Shown: piece after piece, positions 23,490 through 35,186 of the stretch
Numbering within the stretch: the stretch's first letter is position 1
How the letters are laid out: the number at the start of each line of letters is the position of its first letter
Assembly (NCBI RefSeq): GCF_019320115.1
Contig: NC_089591.1
Location: forward strand, 21,120,502 to 21,184,501
Source: Miscanthus floridulus
Lineage: Eukaryota; Streptophyta; Magnoliopsida; Poales; Poaceae
Length of the DNA stretch: 64,000 nt
Reading direction: 5' to 3'
Translations under genes and position numbers: made by a program
The notes under the pieces: model-generated
What the model was told of the DNA's origin: nothing
Seen by the model: the letters and a program-made list of their open reading frames with translations, nothing else
Database searches by the model: none

Positions 23490-24731
23490 GATCGATAGGC
23501 CATCCATGACACTTATAATTCACAAAACATATGTGACATCTATGGAAACATTGGGCACTTAGAGAATAACTACCCTAAAGCACAAGAGGACGTGAACTTC
23601 ATCATCAATAATTCTGGTTCACAGCAACAAAGACAAGGTTGGGGCCAACAATAATGGTCAAACTACCAAGGTTACCTAGGTAACTAGTATAATTCTTTCA
23701 ATCCTAATCGGCCTTCCTTGAGAGATTTGATCTTACAACAAGCTAAGATTAATGAAAACATTTCTAAAAACATTGCTTCTACTGATAAGGTTTTTAAAAA
23801 TATAAATATTAAAATAGATAGTTTTTCTTCTACTATAACGGACCAACTTAGCTATAATAAAAAGTTAGAATCAGAAATAGCTCAGCTAGCTACTGCTCTA
23901 CCTTTTGCCACTAACCCTAAAAAGGTTAATGCCATAACCACAAGAGGTGGCAAGTCTACTCATGATCCTCCATATCCAACAAAGACAGGTAAGGCACCAA
24001 CAACATAGGAAGAAAAGAAAAACGATGAAGTTGAAGAAGTTGAGCCACAAGAACAAGAAATTCAACATGATTTTCATGACACCAACTTCCTACCATTTCC
24101 ATGTAGAAATCAAAAATCCAAAGTCGATGAGCAGTTTGGTAAGTTTGTGGAAGTAATTCAAAAATTATATATCAATATCCATCTGCTAGATGCCATACAT
24201 GTACCCACCTATGCAAAGTACCTTAGAGACACTCTAAACAACAAAAGACCACTGCCCACCACTGAAGTGATCAAGCTAATAGAGGAATGTAGTGCGGCCA
24301 TCCTAAACACATCACCCATAAAGAAGAAGGATCTAGGATGCCCCAATATCAATTGCTCGATTAGAAACCAGAACTTTGAGCATGCACTATGTGACCTTGG
24401 TGCTAGCGTAAGTGTCATGCCCAAAACCATCTTTAACAAGCTCAACTATTCAACACTCTCGCCAACATCAATGTGCCTGCAGCTAGCCAACTAATCAGTT
24501 TGCTACCCTAGAGGAATCGCTGAAAATATCTTGGTAAAAATAAGAAATTTCTTTGTGCTAGTCGACTTTGTAGTGCTTGATATGCAGGAAGACATAAAGA
24601 CGCCCCTCATTCTTGGGAGGCCCTTTCTAAGCACCACAAATGCACAAATTGATGTTGGAGCTAGAGAAATCTGGTTCCATATCAATGGGAAGGAGGAGCG
24701 ATTCGCCTTCAAGCCAAGACCGGAACAATGA
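23490..24731 (+). pseudogene. gag C-terminus and protease of element A
   Basis: A CCHC knuckle is recognisable as CDIYGNIGHLENNY, but its second and fourth Cys are both Tyr (G-to-A changes). After stops comes an Athila-type gag tail at 23718-24008 (LESEIAQLATALP; NAITTRGGK), then the protease at 24147-24494 with CDLGASVSVMP and a flap region, continuing at 24531-24731 (TPLILGRPFLSTTNAQIDV). The DLGAS motif is the retroviral-type aspartic protease site as found in Athila/Tat elements. Stops at 24006 and 24492 and frame changes disable it. No RT follows. Confidence 0.8.
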
Positions 24732-25182
24732 TCCAAGGTGAAAATGGTATGCCATGGGAAGGAAGTACAACTGACCTAGTCTTCATCTCCTAGATTGGAC
24801 CATGCATCTATGGAAAACTAAAATACAAAGAGAAGTCTGGTTTGGTAGACTCAAAACACCAAACCCTCACCGGGAGGAAAAATCGGTAGTTATCCATATT
24901 TACTTTTCTAAATTTCATAAATTATTTTTCCTTTAGCATGTTACTTTCTGCAAATGCATTTAAAAAAACTTAGTAGAGGACAAGGGTGTTTTGTTTTCTC
25001 ATCAAGTAAATCCTCTATATTTTAATCTTATATATTGAAACTGAGAATGTTTGTGGAGTTCTTAGAACCCACAAAGCTGATGTTTATGGAGACAACCATA
25101 CACTGCAGGAACAATTAATTCTAGGACAACTAAACCACTAACAATTATTCTAATCCATTCCACTAGTTTTGTTGTTCTCTGG
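24732..25182 (+). other. Spacer of element A between protease and accessory ORF
   Basis: AT-rich sequence in the place where RT, RNase H and integrase would lie in an autonomous element. No RT or integrase motif was seen. Confidence 0.6.
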
Positions 25183-26123
25183 TTGAAATTTTGTAGGTTA
25201 TCGAGAAGCGTCATGAACAAGGTCTCCCGATTATCATCCTCTCACACCACCAAGAACATGCCTTTAGATCAAGCAGGCTCTAGCATGCAAGTGGATGTAC
25301 CATTCACAAGAGCAAGGACACTCCATGAACAATCACCAACCAATGTCATGATGGAAGAAGCAGACCTCCATTGGCAATATTGCCAAGAGAGAGAAAACTA
25401 CCAAAAGTTGAAGCCACGTAAGTTTTCACTAACAAACATGTAAGATTCTCCTCTGCTTCAAGCAATAGGTATGGATGTTGAATTCGATTTAATATTTCAT
25501 GTGGTTAGTTGGGAAGATTTTTGGGATGTCTTGGAGTCTAGTTCTAGATTTTTTACCATACCCTAAAAAAGCATGGACACAGGGGTAGATTATAGATTTT
25601 GGGAAGGAGTACTCTTCTCTTGAGAAAGATTTAAGTCTTCTTCTTGGTTTTGATGCACAGTGTGTCATAGACAAAAAATTCTACCAATTAAAGACTTTGA
25701 TAAAAATAAAAGTTTGGACGGAAATTTTTGGGAACACTGTTTTTTATCGTCCTCGAGTTAATAATATTCATAACCTCACTCTGTGCTTCAAACATAAATG
25801 GTTAGGGATGATGAGGTCTCCCAGGTTTGACACACGCACCATTAAAATAGATGAGTTAAAACTGATGTATGCCATGGTCAAAAGAAAGAAAGTTTCTCCT
25901 GTTAAATTGATGATAAGTCAATGGTTGGAAGTGTTCACTCTCACCAGGTGACAATGAGTGTGCCTCCTTGGTCACTCAAATTGCCACCAACAAGGGTCTT
26001 TTGGAAAATGCCTTAGTTTCATTCATTACTAACCAATGCCTTTACATTGATTTTGATTATTTTCAGCAAGCTCATATGCTTAAGCAAAAAGAAGATGGGA
26101 GAATTGCTATGATGCATCAGTGA
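25183..26123 (+). pseudogene. Athila-type accessory ORF, decayed
   Basis: An N-terminal block (25183-25443) is followed after frame changes by LEKDLSLLLGFDAQCVID, then WTEIFGNTVFYRPRVNNIHN and DELKLMYAMVKRKK. After a further stop come residues of the type CASLVTQIATNKG and YIDFDYFQQAHMLKQKEDG. The W..I / IHN.TLR / ELKLMY signature resembles the extra protein of Athila-type grass retroelements (family assignment from memory of the pattern, not a search). At least three stops or shifts interrupt it. Function unknown. Confidence 0.55.
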
Positions 26124-28306
26124 CTATAAAAATGAGATTCTGTTACCTAACCGGACTTTTGGTTTGTATGATGTGCAATCTTTAACCCTGAACTTGTAGA
26201 AGAAAGATGCAGGACCTCATAGGAGTGCTTCTGCAAGGATGACTCATGCAACAAACCCATAGTACTACACCATTGATCCAGCACCAGAGGAACCAATTTA
26301 TGCTAGTTATGAAGGTTTTGACCAAGTGGGACCTTCCCATAGGTTTCAACCTGAGCATTTGGTCTAGGTGCCAACCCACACCTAATCATTCAATGAGCTC
26401 CTAGCAACAAGCTCTAAGTGAACAATGGCATGCTACAAATTTTTAGTACTATCAAGGGCAAGACCAAGAAGGAACCTCAAGTGGGCATTAGGGAGGACTG
26501 AATGTCCTTCTCTGGACCATGGGCACCACGACACTTTGGAGACCTTCCACTGCATCGACAACAAGCTTGAGATCATTGATGATAGGACAACTGCCATACA
26601 AGGTACGTTACATAGTCACACACAATGGCAGGAAGATATAGGTCATGAGATGGCCAATCTACAATAACAACAAAACCAACAACACTGAAATTGGGGGACC
26701 CTATTCCAACACTTCAACATTCGGCCAACTCACTAAGCCACCACGCTAACAACTAGCTTAGGGGAGAGGCGCCCCATGTATCCAGCTATGTATTCCTTTT
26801 CTTTTCTTTTCTTTTGTTACTTTTAGTTTCTTTCATATTATAAATAAATGATGCAAAACTAAAAGCAAAATAATTAATTATCCTTATAGTAATAATAATA
26901 CTAAAAACAAAATAAAGAGTGTGTACATAATTTGCTTTTATTTCTTTTTAAGAGCTGATAATAAATAAAAGGGACTCTAAAAATAATCTCTGAACATGGA
27001 AATGATGAATAGTTGCACTATTATAATTCCTTTTAAGTACCTAGTTTTTAGTCTTGAATTCTCCTGAGTTTTGGATAAAATTGTTTGGATATAAAGATTT
27101 ACACTGAACTTGAAACTCGTGGGTAGCATATGCTTGATCTAAGTCTAGGTAATTGATGGATATGATATGAGAAGGTCTGAGCTGTTATTTATCTTGCTTC
27201 AAGTAACACTAAAATTTTGGAGATTTACCTTTTGAAAAATATAAAAATGCTACATGATGAGTTCCTATATGACAAAGCTTGAGTTCCTACTAGAGCCATA
27301 CATGTTATTTAGCCTAGGAAAACTTCCACATCTATGCTGCTTGTTTTTGCATTGAGTTTTATCATGCTTTGTGACCTTTATGAGAGATTTGTCATGCTCT
27401 TGAAATCAAGATCACGTACACACCACCCAAATATGCACTACTCCTACATTGGAAGTAGGCGCAAAAACATGCTTTCCATTTAGATCCATTCAAAAATATT
27501 TTACTCCTACACTAGGAGTAAACAAAACATGCTCGATAGGTTTTCTATCCACCAAATAAATGCTCCAAGTTCTTGTTGCTATCTCTCTAAAAAGTTTTGT
27601 TGCGGGAAAGAGACGTGGGGCTATACAAAAGTTTGAACGAAAAGAAAAAAAATGGACATAAAGATGTCCGAGATATTTAAAATAATGGGTACCTAGATGC
27701 CTGCCTAAAAAAATGAGAATTAAGATAGCCCCTATTCTCACCAAAAATATTTTCAAGTTTCAAAAGAGAGATATGTTTTCAAGGAGCAAAGTAAAATTAG
27801 GTTAGCTACCATATATATCCACTTATATCCATACACATGCACATCTTTATTTGATTATATGACTCATTTCTCTTTGGATCTAAGGTTTGACTTTACAACA
27901 TATGTATTGCAAGTATGTACATGCTATCTCCACACCTATGAGCTCCACATAAGCCTTAGTTGTAGGAAGAGAAAAGGCACAACATCATCATTGTCTTAGT
28001 GAGGATCCACAAATACCATATATATTGAGAGGCTTGAGAGTGTCATACAATGGAATCTCTAAGTTTTATTTTGAAAACTTATAAAAACTCTGGAACAATG
28101 GTGGAACAAAGAACTTGAGATATAGTGCTTGACTTGATCATTCTATCTTTTAGTTGCTCAAGACCCAATTGAATGCTAAGAAGCCCCATGGTTGAAGGTA
28201 ATATGGGTAAGTTTGAAAATCAAATTGGTTTATTCTAATCAAGAGGGGAATTTTAGATTGAACGCATGTGTACTTTTGAGAAGTGAAAACATTGTTGAGT
28301 TTAGCA
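26124..28306 (+). other. Noncoding 3' region of element A
   Basis: Between the accessory ORF and the PPT. A short degenerate ORF stretch lies around 26425-26667. The rest is AT-rich with no coding signal. A small palindrome ACTCCTACACTAGGAGT occurs near 27502. Confidence 0.5.
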
Positions 28307-28344
28307 TTGCTCAGGGATGAGCAAAAGTTAATCATGGGGGAGTT
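28307..28344 (+). other. Hairpin and polypurine tract of element A
   Basis: TTGCTCAGGGATGAGCAA (28307-28324, 6-bp stem) is followed 10 bases later by the purine-rich TGGGGGAGTT (28335-28344) and the LTR start TGTTGACACT. Confidence 0.75.
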
Positions 28345-29683
28345 TGTTGACACTAGTTAACACTCATCATGAAACATCAATATAACTTGTATAAATGAAT
28401 GAATATGATCACCAACATAGGTCTAGGGGTTGAAACTAATGAATTCGACAAGTTTTGGTGAATCTATGTTTTCAGGAGGATTTATTCAGGAAACTAGCAA
28501 AGTGGACCAAATCATCAGAGCAAATCATGATTGTCCACGACGAAACTAACTTAGAGGACCCCCAATCCACCATTCAAGACAATTCACCACAATCTAACCT
28601 GAACAGGCACAGAGTGGGGCTAGCCTGGGCCCACCTATCGGCTTCTCCTTCATATGATGGTTTCCCACTGCCTCTAAGGTTCAATCTACGCCATGGATCA
28701 AGGTTGGTTCAAATCGAGAGTCTAAATTGAGCATTGCCACATATTCATGGGCTCTAGGATGCCTGGTGGCCCCTATAAAAGGACCGCCTACCTCCTCCTG
28801 AAGGCGACCATCTGCAATTTGATCAATAGCCATCACAATTATCCAAGAAGATCAACCAGAGAATAGGATGATCTCCAATACCTCAGAGCTTTTGTATAGT
28901 CTAGCAAGTAAGATCCAAGTAGAGTTGAGCTACTACTTAGGATTCTGGATTCATCATCTAAAAGCTTGGTAAAAGCCATTGTATCTATATTATGTTTCTA
29001 TCTATCATGTTCTTAGTTTACTTTGGTTGTATGCTTGATATAGTCATTGTAAACACTAAGTTTATGCATAGGATTGCAAAGAACTTAGCTCAGTACTCGA
29101 GTGGGTCAAGTCATCGACATTGTGTACCTACAGAAGCACCCTACATTCTAGATCATGTGGTAGATCTCAAGGGTGACAACCTCGTTGAGTTCTTTGTAGT
29201 CCACCTCCCATTTATAGGTCAAGTAGGACCTAGTTGTGATGGAAGTCATGCTCTATTCTTGATCTTCCTTAGTAATGTCCCTTATGCTTAGATGAAGAGT
29301 TAGTTATGCTATAGAAGAGAGTATATATGCCTTTGTAAATATAGACTTGATATATAGGAATGACTTAGGAATCTTTCCCTTTTGTATTATTACTTAGTCT
29401 AGCTATACTATATTTATGAGTATCTATTCCTATCTCTGGATTGTTATAATTGCCATGCACTTATCATTCATATATCTTGTTTCTTACCCGTATTTAGACT
29501 AAGTGTTTAGTTAATGATTCCATCATAAGTATAATATTTATCAATATCTCTAGCCACCACCCCTTCCTATTATAAAATATAAACAACCATACCTGGAATA
29601 CTCTTGGTGAAGTGCTACAATGGTATATCTATGCGCTTGCAGAATTCCATATCTTTCTAAGTGACATTTTATTACCATAAACA
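28345..29683 (+). repeat. LTR of element A, about 1.34 kb
   Basis: It starts TGTTGACACTAGTTAACAC after the PPT and ends ACCATAAACA. A TATA box CTATAAAAGGA lies at 28773-28783, confirming plus orientation. Unusually, a PBS-like sequence follows it on the right. Confidence 0.75.
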
Positions 29684-29687
29684 TTTC

Positions 29688-29705
29688 TAGTGTCGTTGCT
29701 TTTAG
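29688..29705 (+). other. PBS-like sequence after LTR of element A
   Basis: TTTCTAGTGTCGTTGC (from 29684) differs from the TTTCTGGCGCCGTTGC found after 5' LTRs of Athila-type elements (tRNA-Asp type PBS) only by three transitions. If real, this LTR was once a 5' LTR as well as a 3' LTR. Confidence 0.45.
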
Positions 29706-30560
29706 TAATGATGCTAAGAAATGTCAACATGAACATTTGTGAGCTAGAGAATATGGAAGACTTGTCTGAGGAGATTATTATGCTCATCCCTATCAAACCT
29801 AGCACTCATAATAGCAGTAAAGTCTGCCCATGTCATGGTATTCAGGGTGGATTGTACTGTCTAGAACCACAAAGCTACAAAACCTGTGAGGTGCATGGTG
29901 GAGTAGTGAATCCATAAGCGTGGATCAGCACGATAAACATAAAAAAATGTCTCATAGTGCTTGATCTAGGGTCTAGTGTTTGAGCCACCAAATTTGGGGA
30001 AAGGCATATCAGGCATAGCAGCACTAAGTAGAGGACTCGCATGCTAGTCACCAAGTGTAGAATCACTACAATTAAGCTTATTAGAAGGGAGTTTAGTGTG
30101 ATTCATCGCACCTATGACTGGAGGCGGATCTAGGGTGGTATACACCACCCCAAATATAGCGATCCGGTGATGGGTTTCTTCACAAGTGGCTGATTGGCCC
30201 TAATGTCACCGCAAATAGGGACATTTCCAGATCAGGTGGAACCCAACACCACAATCGCACTAGCCTTGTATGAGGAAGGCTCGAGGTGCGTGGAGGGGTC
30301 GATGGCTTCCCCTATCGGTGCCGGTGACATGATTTGGTCGAAGAAGAGCTTCTCAACCCTTTCGCTGAGATGGCTAACCACCTTATTAGATCGATGACGC
30401 GGTGGTCGATCTTAGGCTTCCTAGGCTTTGATCTCCTCCATCACTACTCGGATCTCCGACATTGAGAGCTTCAAATTGGTAGTTCCCTTCGAGTTCTCAC
30501 TGAACAGGGCAAGGATCTACCCGAATTGTTCCTCAAGCAACATCCTAGATGATTGTCAGG
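29697..30560 (-). pseudogene. Ty3/gypsy gag fragment, minus strand
   Basis: Read leftward with stops suppressed, it gives an N-terminal block (ERVEKLFFDQIMSPAP; IDPSTHLEPSS) and then a gag core: FPKFGGSN, HYETFFYVYRADPRLWIHYS, TMHLTGFVALWF, TMTWADFTAIMSARFDRDEH and NLLRQVFHI. This is the retrotransposon gag fold seen in grass gypsy elements. Stops and frame changes are frequent. It ends against element A at about 29697, and no pol follows. Confidence 0.65.
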
Positions 30561-31094
30561 TGAGGTGTAGGTGGTGGTGGATTTGAGGCACCAAAATCAA
30601 TGCTCTATACTAGATGTAATCGGACTAGGTAGTTGCAACGCTAACTAGCTCGGGGATTGCTTGAACTCAATACTTCAGCCACCGCCGAGACCTTGCCGCC
30701 AAAGCCAACTGGCTCAGTTCGATAATGTGTTCAAGCTTGTGCTTATCTTCGCTAGCAAGCAATACATAGAGAGCCATTCAGCAACCCTCGTATGTTACAT
30801 ATGGGCCACAAATGAGTTAAATGATAAAGCAAGAATGGGTCGCTCACACTTCACACCTAGTCCGTCCCATAGACTTTAGAGTTGGGCCTATGGCTCCAAG
30901 TCCCCTTCCTACCTCTAGCTTGAGTCCTTCTCCCACCGCCATCAGAATCATTAGGTTCGGTGACTTGCTCATCATCTGGTTTAGGTTTAGTGTTTCAGCA
31001 CCCATAGCTCGGCGTCGATGATAGCAGAGCACACGGATGACAGAGAGGCTGGTGGGTGAGGTGGTCATTTCTAGTGCCACCCTTTCATTGATGC
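30561..31094. other. Unclassified sequence left of the tandem array
   Basis: Probably the leader of the same decayed minus-strand gag element. The last five bases (GATGC, 31090-31094) are the left target duplication of the array element. No gene recognised. Confidence 0.5.
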
Positions 31095-32275
31095 TAATGG
31101 GGATGGGGTTCCTGATCTTCCGTCAGGTGATGGTAACTATCGTTGTGGCGGAGAATGACACACTGATCCAGCTTCAGATCGAAAGATCGAACCCTACAAT
31201 CTTAGCACCACAGCTCCTCTGGTTATCAACCAAGTCACGGACCAGGTTGACCTCGCCAAGAAGGCTAATCCCTGCCTGCGCAACGAAGAACACAAGCAAG
31301 AACGAGAAAGAAAGCAACCAAATTGTAGATGAATGATTAATCTCACGAGTTGGGGTCTCACAAACCGAAGAACGGCGAAACTGTTTCTTGACAGAATAAT
31401 CTAAGCAAAACCCCAAACCCTAAAGTAGGTGGTGGCTACTGATTATATAGCCTAAGGGACGTCCAAGGATCCCTCTTCACGTCCTAAAGGTGTCCCAACA
31501 CGTTACAAGGCCCAACGGCCCAAAAGAAGGTGTCGCAGCACCCTGACAGATTCTGGATGCTGACTTGTTTCGATGATTCCCGTTGATTCCGAAGAGCTTT
31601 TGATGTGAAACCACTTGGATTGGCTTCCTTATCAAATTATCTTTCCATCCATATGTGGATCATCGAAAACGGAGTTCGGATGCGTCCTAGGCGTCCATTT
31701 TATTGCAGACTGGTCCTGATGGCCGAGGCAGACTCAAACTCGGATTGGACTGGGCCTCTGGCTTGGCTTGGACGTCCTTGCTGGCCTCCTAAGGTGGTGG
31801 CCAAGGAGGAGGACGTCCAAGGCCATCTCTTAGGTGTTCTCCATCTTCTTGGGGCGTGCTCCAACTTGGGCCTGGGTCCCAAGGATGTCTAACAAGCCCA
31901 TGATGACAGTGTAGCTCCCGCCAGAAATAGTGACAGAATATATTGATGATTTGGAGGCCTTGTTGATGTGATATTGAGATGGAACCAGATCTATTTGAAA
32001 GCTTATCAAACAAGCTTTCCATCAAGTGCTCATTGACCTCGATCGCACTCCGGATGGATGAGTTATGGCCTTCCCAATGAGGCACTATCGGGCTACCGAC
32101 GAACTGAAAGTTCAACTTTGATGAACTTCCATTATGAAACACATTTGAACCTACAATCAAATAGTGACATGTACATGTGGAACCAAGTGAATTATAACCA
32201 AAGCCACTATGCAAATGTAGGAACGAGCGCACCTTATAATCATTGTTCATATCCGAAGGTGCCATGTCCTCATCA
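31095..32275 (-). repeat. Full 3' LTR of the array element (unit A)
   Basis: On the minus strand it starts TGATGAGGAC at 32275 and ends CCCCATTA at 31095. A PPT (AAGAAGGGGAGGA, complement of 32276-32288) precedes it, and a hairpin CAAACCGAGGACGGTTTG (complement of 32294-32311) lies just upstream of that. The last 168 bases (31095-31262) are missing from the three internal LTRs. Confidence 0.88.
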
Positions 32276-33415
32276 TCCTCCCCTTCTTGACAACAAACCG
32301 TCCTCGGTTTGGGATTAGATGAAGAAAACATTGTTGGTAGTAGCCAACATTGCTCCCCTTCTTGAAATTTAACATGTTTCTTTATAACAAAACTAGGGGA
32401 GCTCGACATGACAAGATTATAGCAATTGCAATCCTTTGGTTGATCATACTTTTGCACAATATAAGGAGATTTCAGATTTGAACAAATATAGACACGATGC
32501 ACCATATACTCTCCTTTACAATTATATTTTCCAATAAAATGATATGTATGTCTAGAGAACCATGGCAAATCAGCATATGCATAAAGTTTTTCCTCTAAAG
32601 AACTAAGATTACACAGGAACATCAAATTCAATGTAACCCAAAGTATTTAAAGAAGACAATAATTTCAGCTCATCAACTTCACTAGCATTATGAATAACAA
32701 GTCTATTTTCAGCACAAGTACTCATTTTCAGCACACATATAGCGTGATCATTCTTCAATGATTGCATGGGTATAACATAAATATCATCATGCAAGTCATC
32801 TTCATCACAAGAAACATCACGCAAATCATCTTGTGACAAAGGTAAATCAAGCGAAGGCTCCACTAAAATTTGCTCTATCATAGCATGATTGGTGGAAAAA
32901 TTCAGCACATCAAGAGAACTCTCACCTTTCATGAGTTTAGCATCGTGGGCTTTACCTTTGCTCTCATGATTAGTAGGAGTATTAGTTGATTGTTCTGAAT
33001 TGTCATATGAGACTGTGAGCATCTTATTTTCTATCACGTCATCCTCGCTCTTTTGTATATTGTCCTGCAAAAGGTTGGGCATAGCAGGAGGAATAACAAG
33101 AGATTGATCTAGTTGATGCACCTCATCATTTGAATTAATTACAAGAGATGGGTTAACAAAGGTTTCTCGCATAAGATCTTTCATATCATTCCAAGTTTGA
33201 GGTTTATCAGAAGGATCTAAAGACTCCCACCAAGATAAAGCAAAATGTCGTAAAACACTAGCTGCATTTTTTACCTTCCTCCTTGGACACATAAAGCGAG
33301 TAGCAAATATGTTATCGATGGCAATTTCCCACTCCATGTACTCATCAGCACCTATACCATCATAAGTCGGTGGATACGAACAACCTGTCATTGTAAACAC
33401 AAAAACAAGGAACAA
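31789..33415 (-). pseudogene. gag-like ORF of unit A, frameshifted
   Basis: Same protein as the ORFs of units B and C, but one extra base near 32614 (ACACAGGAAC instead of ACACGGAAC) splits it into 33415-32609 and an overlapping downstream frame ending at 31789. The N-terminal part has the gag core, the C-terminal part runs through the PPT into the 3' LTR. The rest of the frame is open, so the lesion is recent. Confidence 0.85.
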
Positions 33416-34174
33416 ACGGTGAACGTTATCCCTACCAAATAACTATGTGGTTGCAATGGTGTCACTTTTCACAGCAAGTGGAATCGTCTTACCAAGCTCT
33501 TACAAAGATTCTTACCAACGCAAGCAGTGGCGGTACAACTGGCGACTGGTTCATGATACCTATGAGGCAGTGGTACCGAGATTGCAAAGCCCTTTTTCTA
33601 TACTGATCTGAAGAATTTGTGGAGCTTGGAAGGCAAACAAAGAGTAATATGTATATCTGGCACACAAGTCAGTAACAGACAGCAATATTGAATAAATGTC
33701 CAGAGCACTTGTCCTAGTTGCTGGCCTATACGTGTTCCTATCACCAGTTGTGATAAACAAGAGAGAAAACAAGGATGAAAGGAAACAAGTATTAAAGGTA
33801 GCAACGGATATGAACAAGGCAAAAGGTACCACAAACAATAGAGCTATTGAGTGTTCCTTATGTGCTCCTTTTCGATATCTTCTATTCTCTTTTACTATTT
33901 TTTCTTTTATTTTTTGTCCAATCTTTTTTTTCTTGCTTTTGCTCTTTTGATATTTTTTTCTTAGCAAGGAGCACACAAGAATAAACCACAAAAAATTTGA
34001 GCTCAATTGAATAAAAGATGTGGCCTATAGAAAATTAGGACTGTGCTCTAAAAAGAATACCAAAACTTGTGGGCCCAGAAACTCAATTTTCCTAATCGAA
34101 TTTCGCAAATCTAATTTTTGCAAACCCAGCTTTGCTAGGATGAAATAGATCTAAAATTTTCTAGCGTTCTCTGT
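33416..34174 (-). other. Noncoding internal region of unit A with deletion junction
   Basis: Upstream (minus strand) of the ORF. It holds a pyrimidine-rich run and the junction near 34165-34175 where internal sequence passes directly into a 3'-truncated LTR without a PBS. Identical junctions lie near 37075-37085 and 39985-39995. Confidence 0.75.
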
Positions 34175-35186
34175 GGCTAATCCCTACCTGTTCAACGAAG
34201 AACACAAGCAAGAACAAGAAAGAACGCAACCAAATTGCAGATGAAAGATTAATCTCACGAGTTGGGGTCTCACAAACCGAAGAACGGCGAAACTGTTTCT
34301 TGACAGAATAATCTAAGCAAAACCCCAAACCTAATGTAGGTGGTGGCTACTGATTATATAGCCTAAGGGACGTCCAAGGATCCCTCTTCACGTCCTAAAG
34401 GTGTCCCAATACGTTACAAGGCCCAACGGCCCAAAAGAAGGTGTCGCAGCACCCTGACAGATTCTGGATGCTGAATTGTTTCGACGATTCCCGTTGATTC
34501 CGAAGAGCTTTTGATGTGAAACCACTTGGATTGGCTTCCTTATCAAATTATCTTTCTATCCATATGTGGATCATCGAAAACGGAGTTCGGATGCGTCCTG
34601 GGCATTCATTTTATTGCAGACTAGTCCTGATGGCCGAGGCAGACTCAAACTCGGATTGGACTGGGCCTCTGGCTTGGCTTGGACGTCCTTGCTGGCCTCC
34701 TAAGGTGGTGGCCAAGGAGGAGGACGTCCAAGGCCATCTCTTAGGTGTTCTCCATCTTCTTGGGGCGTGCTCCAACTTGGGCCTGGGTCCCAAGGATGTC
34801 TAACAAGCCCATGACGATAGTGTAGCTCCCGCCAGAAATAGCGACAGAATATATTGATGATTTGGAGGCCTTGTTGATGTGATATTGAGATGGAACTAGA
34901 TCTATTTGAAAGCTTATCAAACAAGCTTTCCATCAAGTACTCATTGACCTCGATCGCACTCCGGATGGATGAGTTATGGCCTTCCCAATGAGGCACTATC
35001 GGGCTACCGACGAACCGAAAGTTCAACTTTGATGAACTTCCATTATGAAACACATTTGAACCTACAATCAAATAGTGACATGTACATGTGGAACCAAGTG
35101 AATTATAACCAAAGCCACTATGCAAATGTAGGAACGAGCACACCTTATAATCATTGTTCGTATCCGAAGGTGCCATGTCCTCATCA
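34175..35186 (-). repeat. Internal LTR, truncated at its 3' end (unit B)
   Basis: 1012 bp. It starts TGATGAGGAC at 35186 and lacks the last 168 bases and the PBS. The TATA region is retained. Confidence 0.88.

Larger units (their letters stand above)
23490..29683 (+). mobile_element. Element A: Athila-like Ty3/gypsy element lacking RT and integrase, 3' part
   Basis: The visible part holds the end of gag, a protease, then an Athila-type accessory ORF, a 1.6-kb noncoding tail, PPT and LTR. No RT, RNase H or integrase lies between protease and accessory ORF, so this looks like a nonautonomous derivative. The left part was displaced by insertion of element B inside gag, just upstream of the zinc knuckle. 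Confidence 0.75.

Noticed and set aside
27430..27770. Possible MITE in the noncoding tail of element A
   Set aside because: Small palindromes are present (ACTCCTACACTAGGAGT near 27502) but I found no matching terminal inverted repeats with a flanking duplication.
31605..31892. Plus-strand 95-codon ORF repeated in every array unit (31605, 34516, 40336, 44268)
   Set aside because: It lies antisense to the promoter side of the LTR and overlaps the C-terminal tail of the minus-strand gag-like frame. Its repetition only reflects the repeated LTR.
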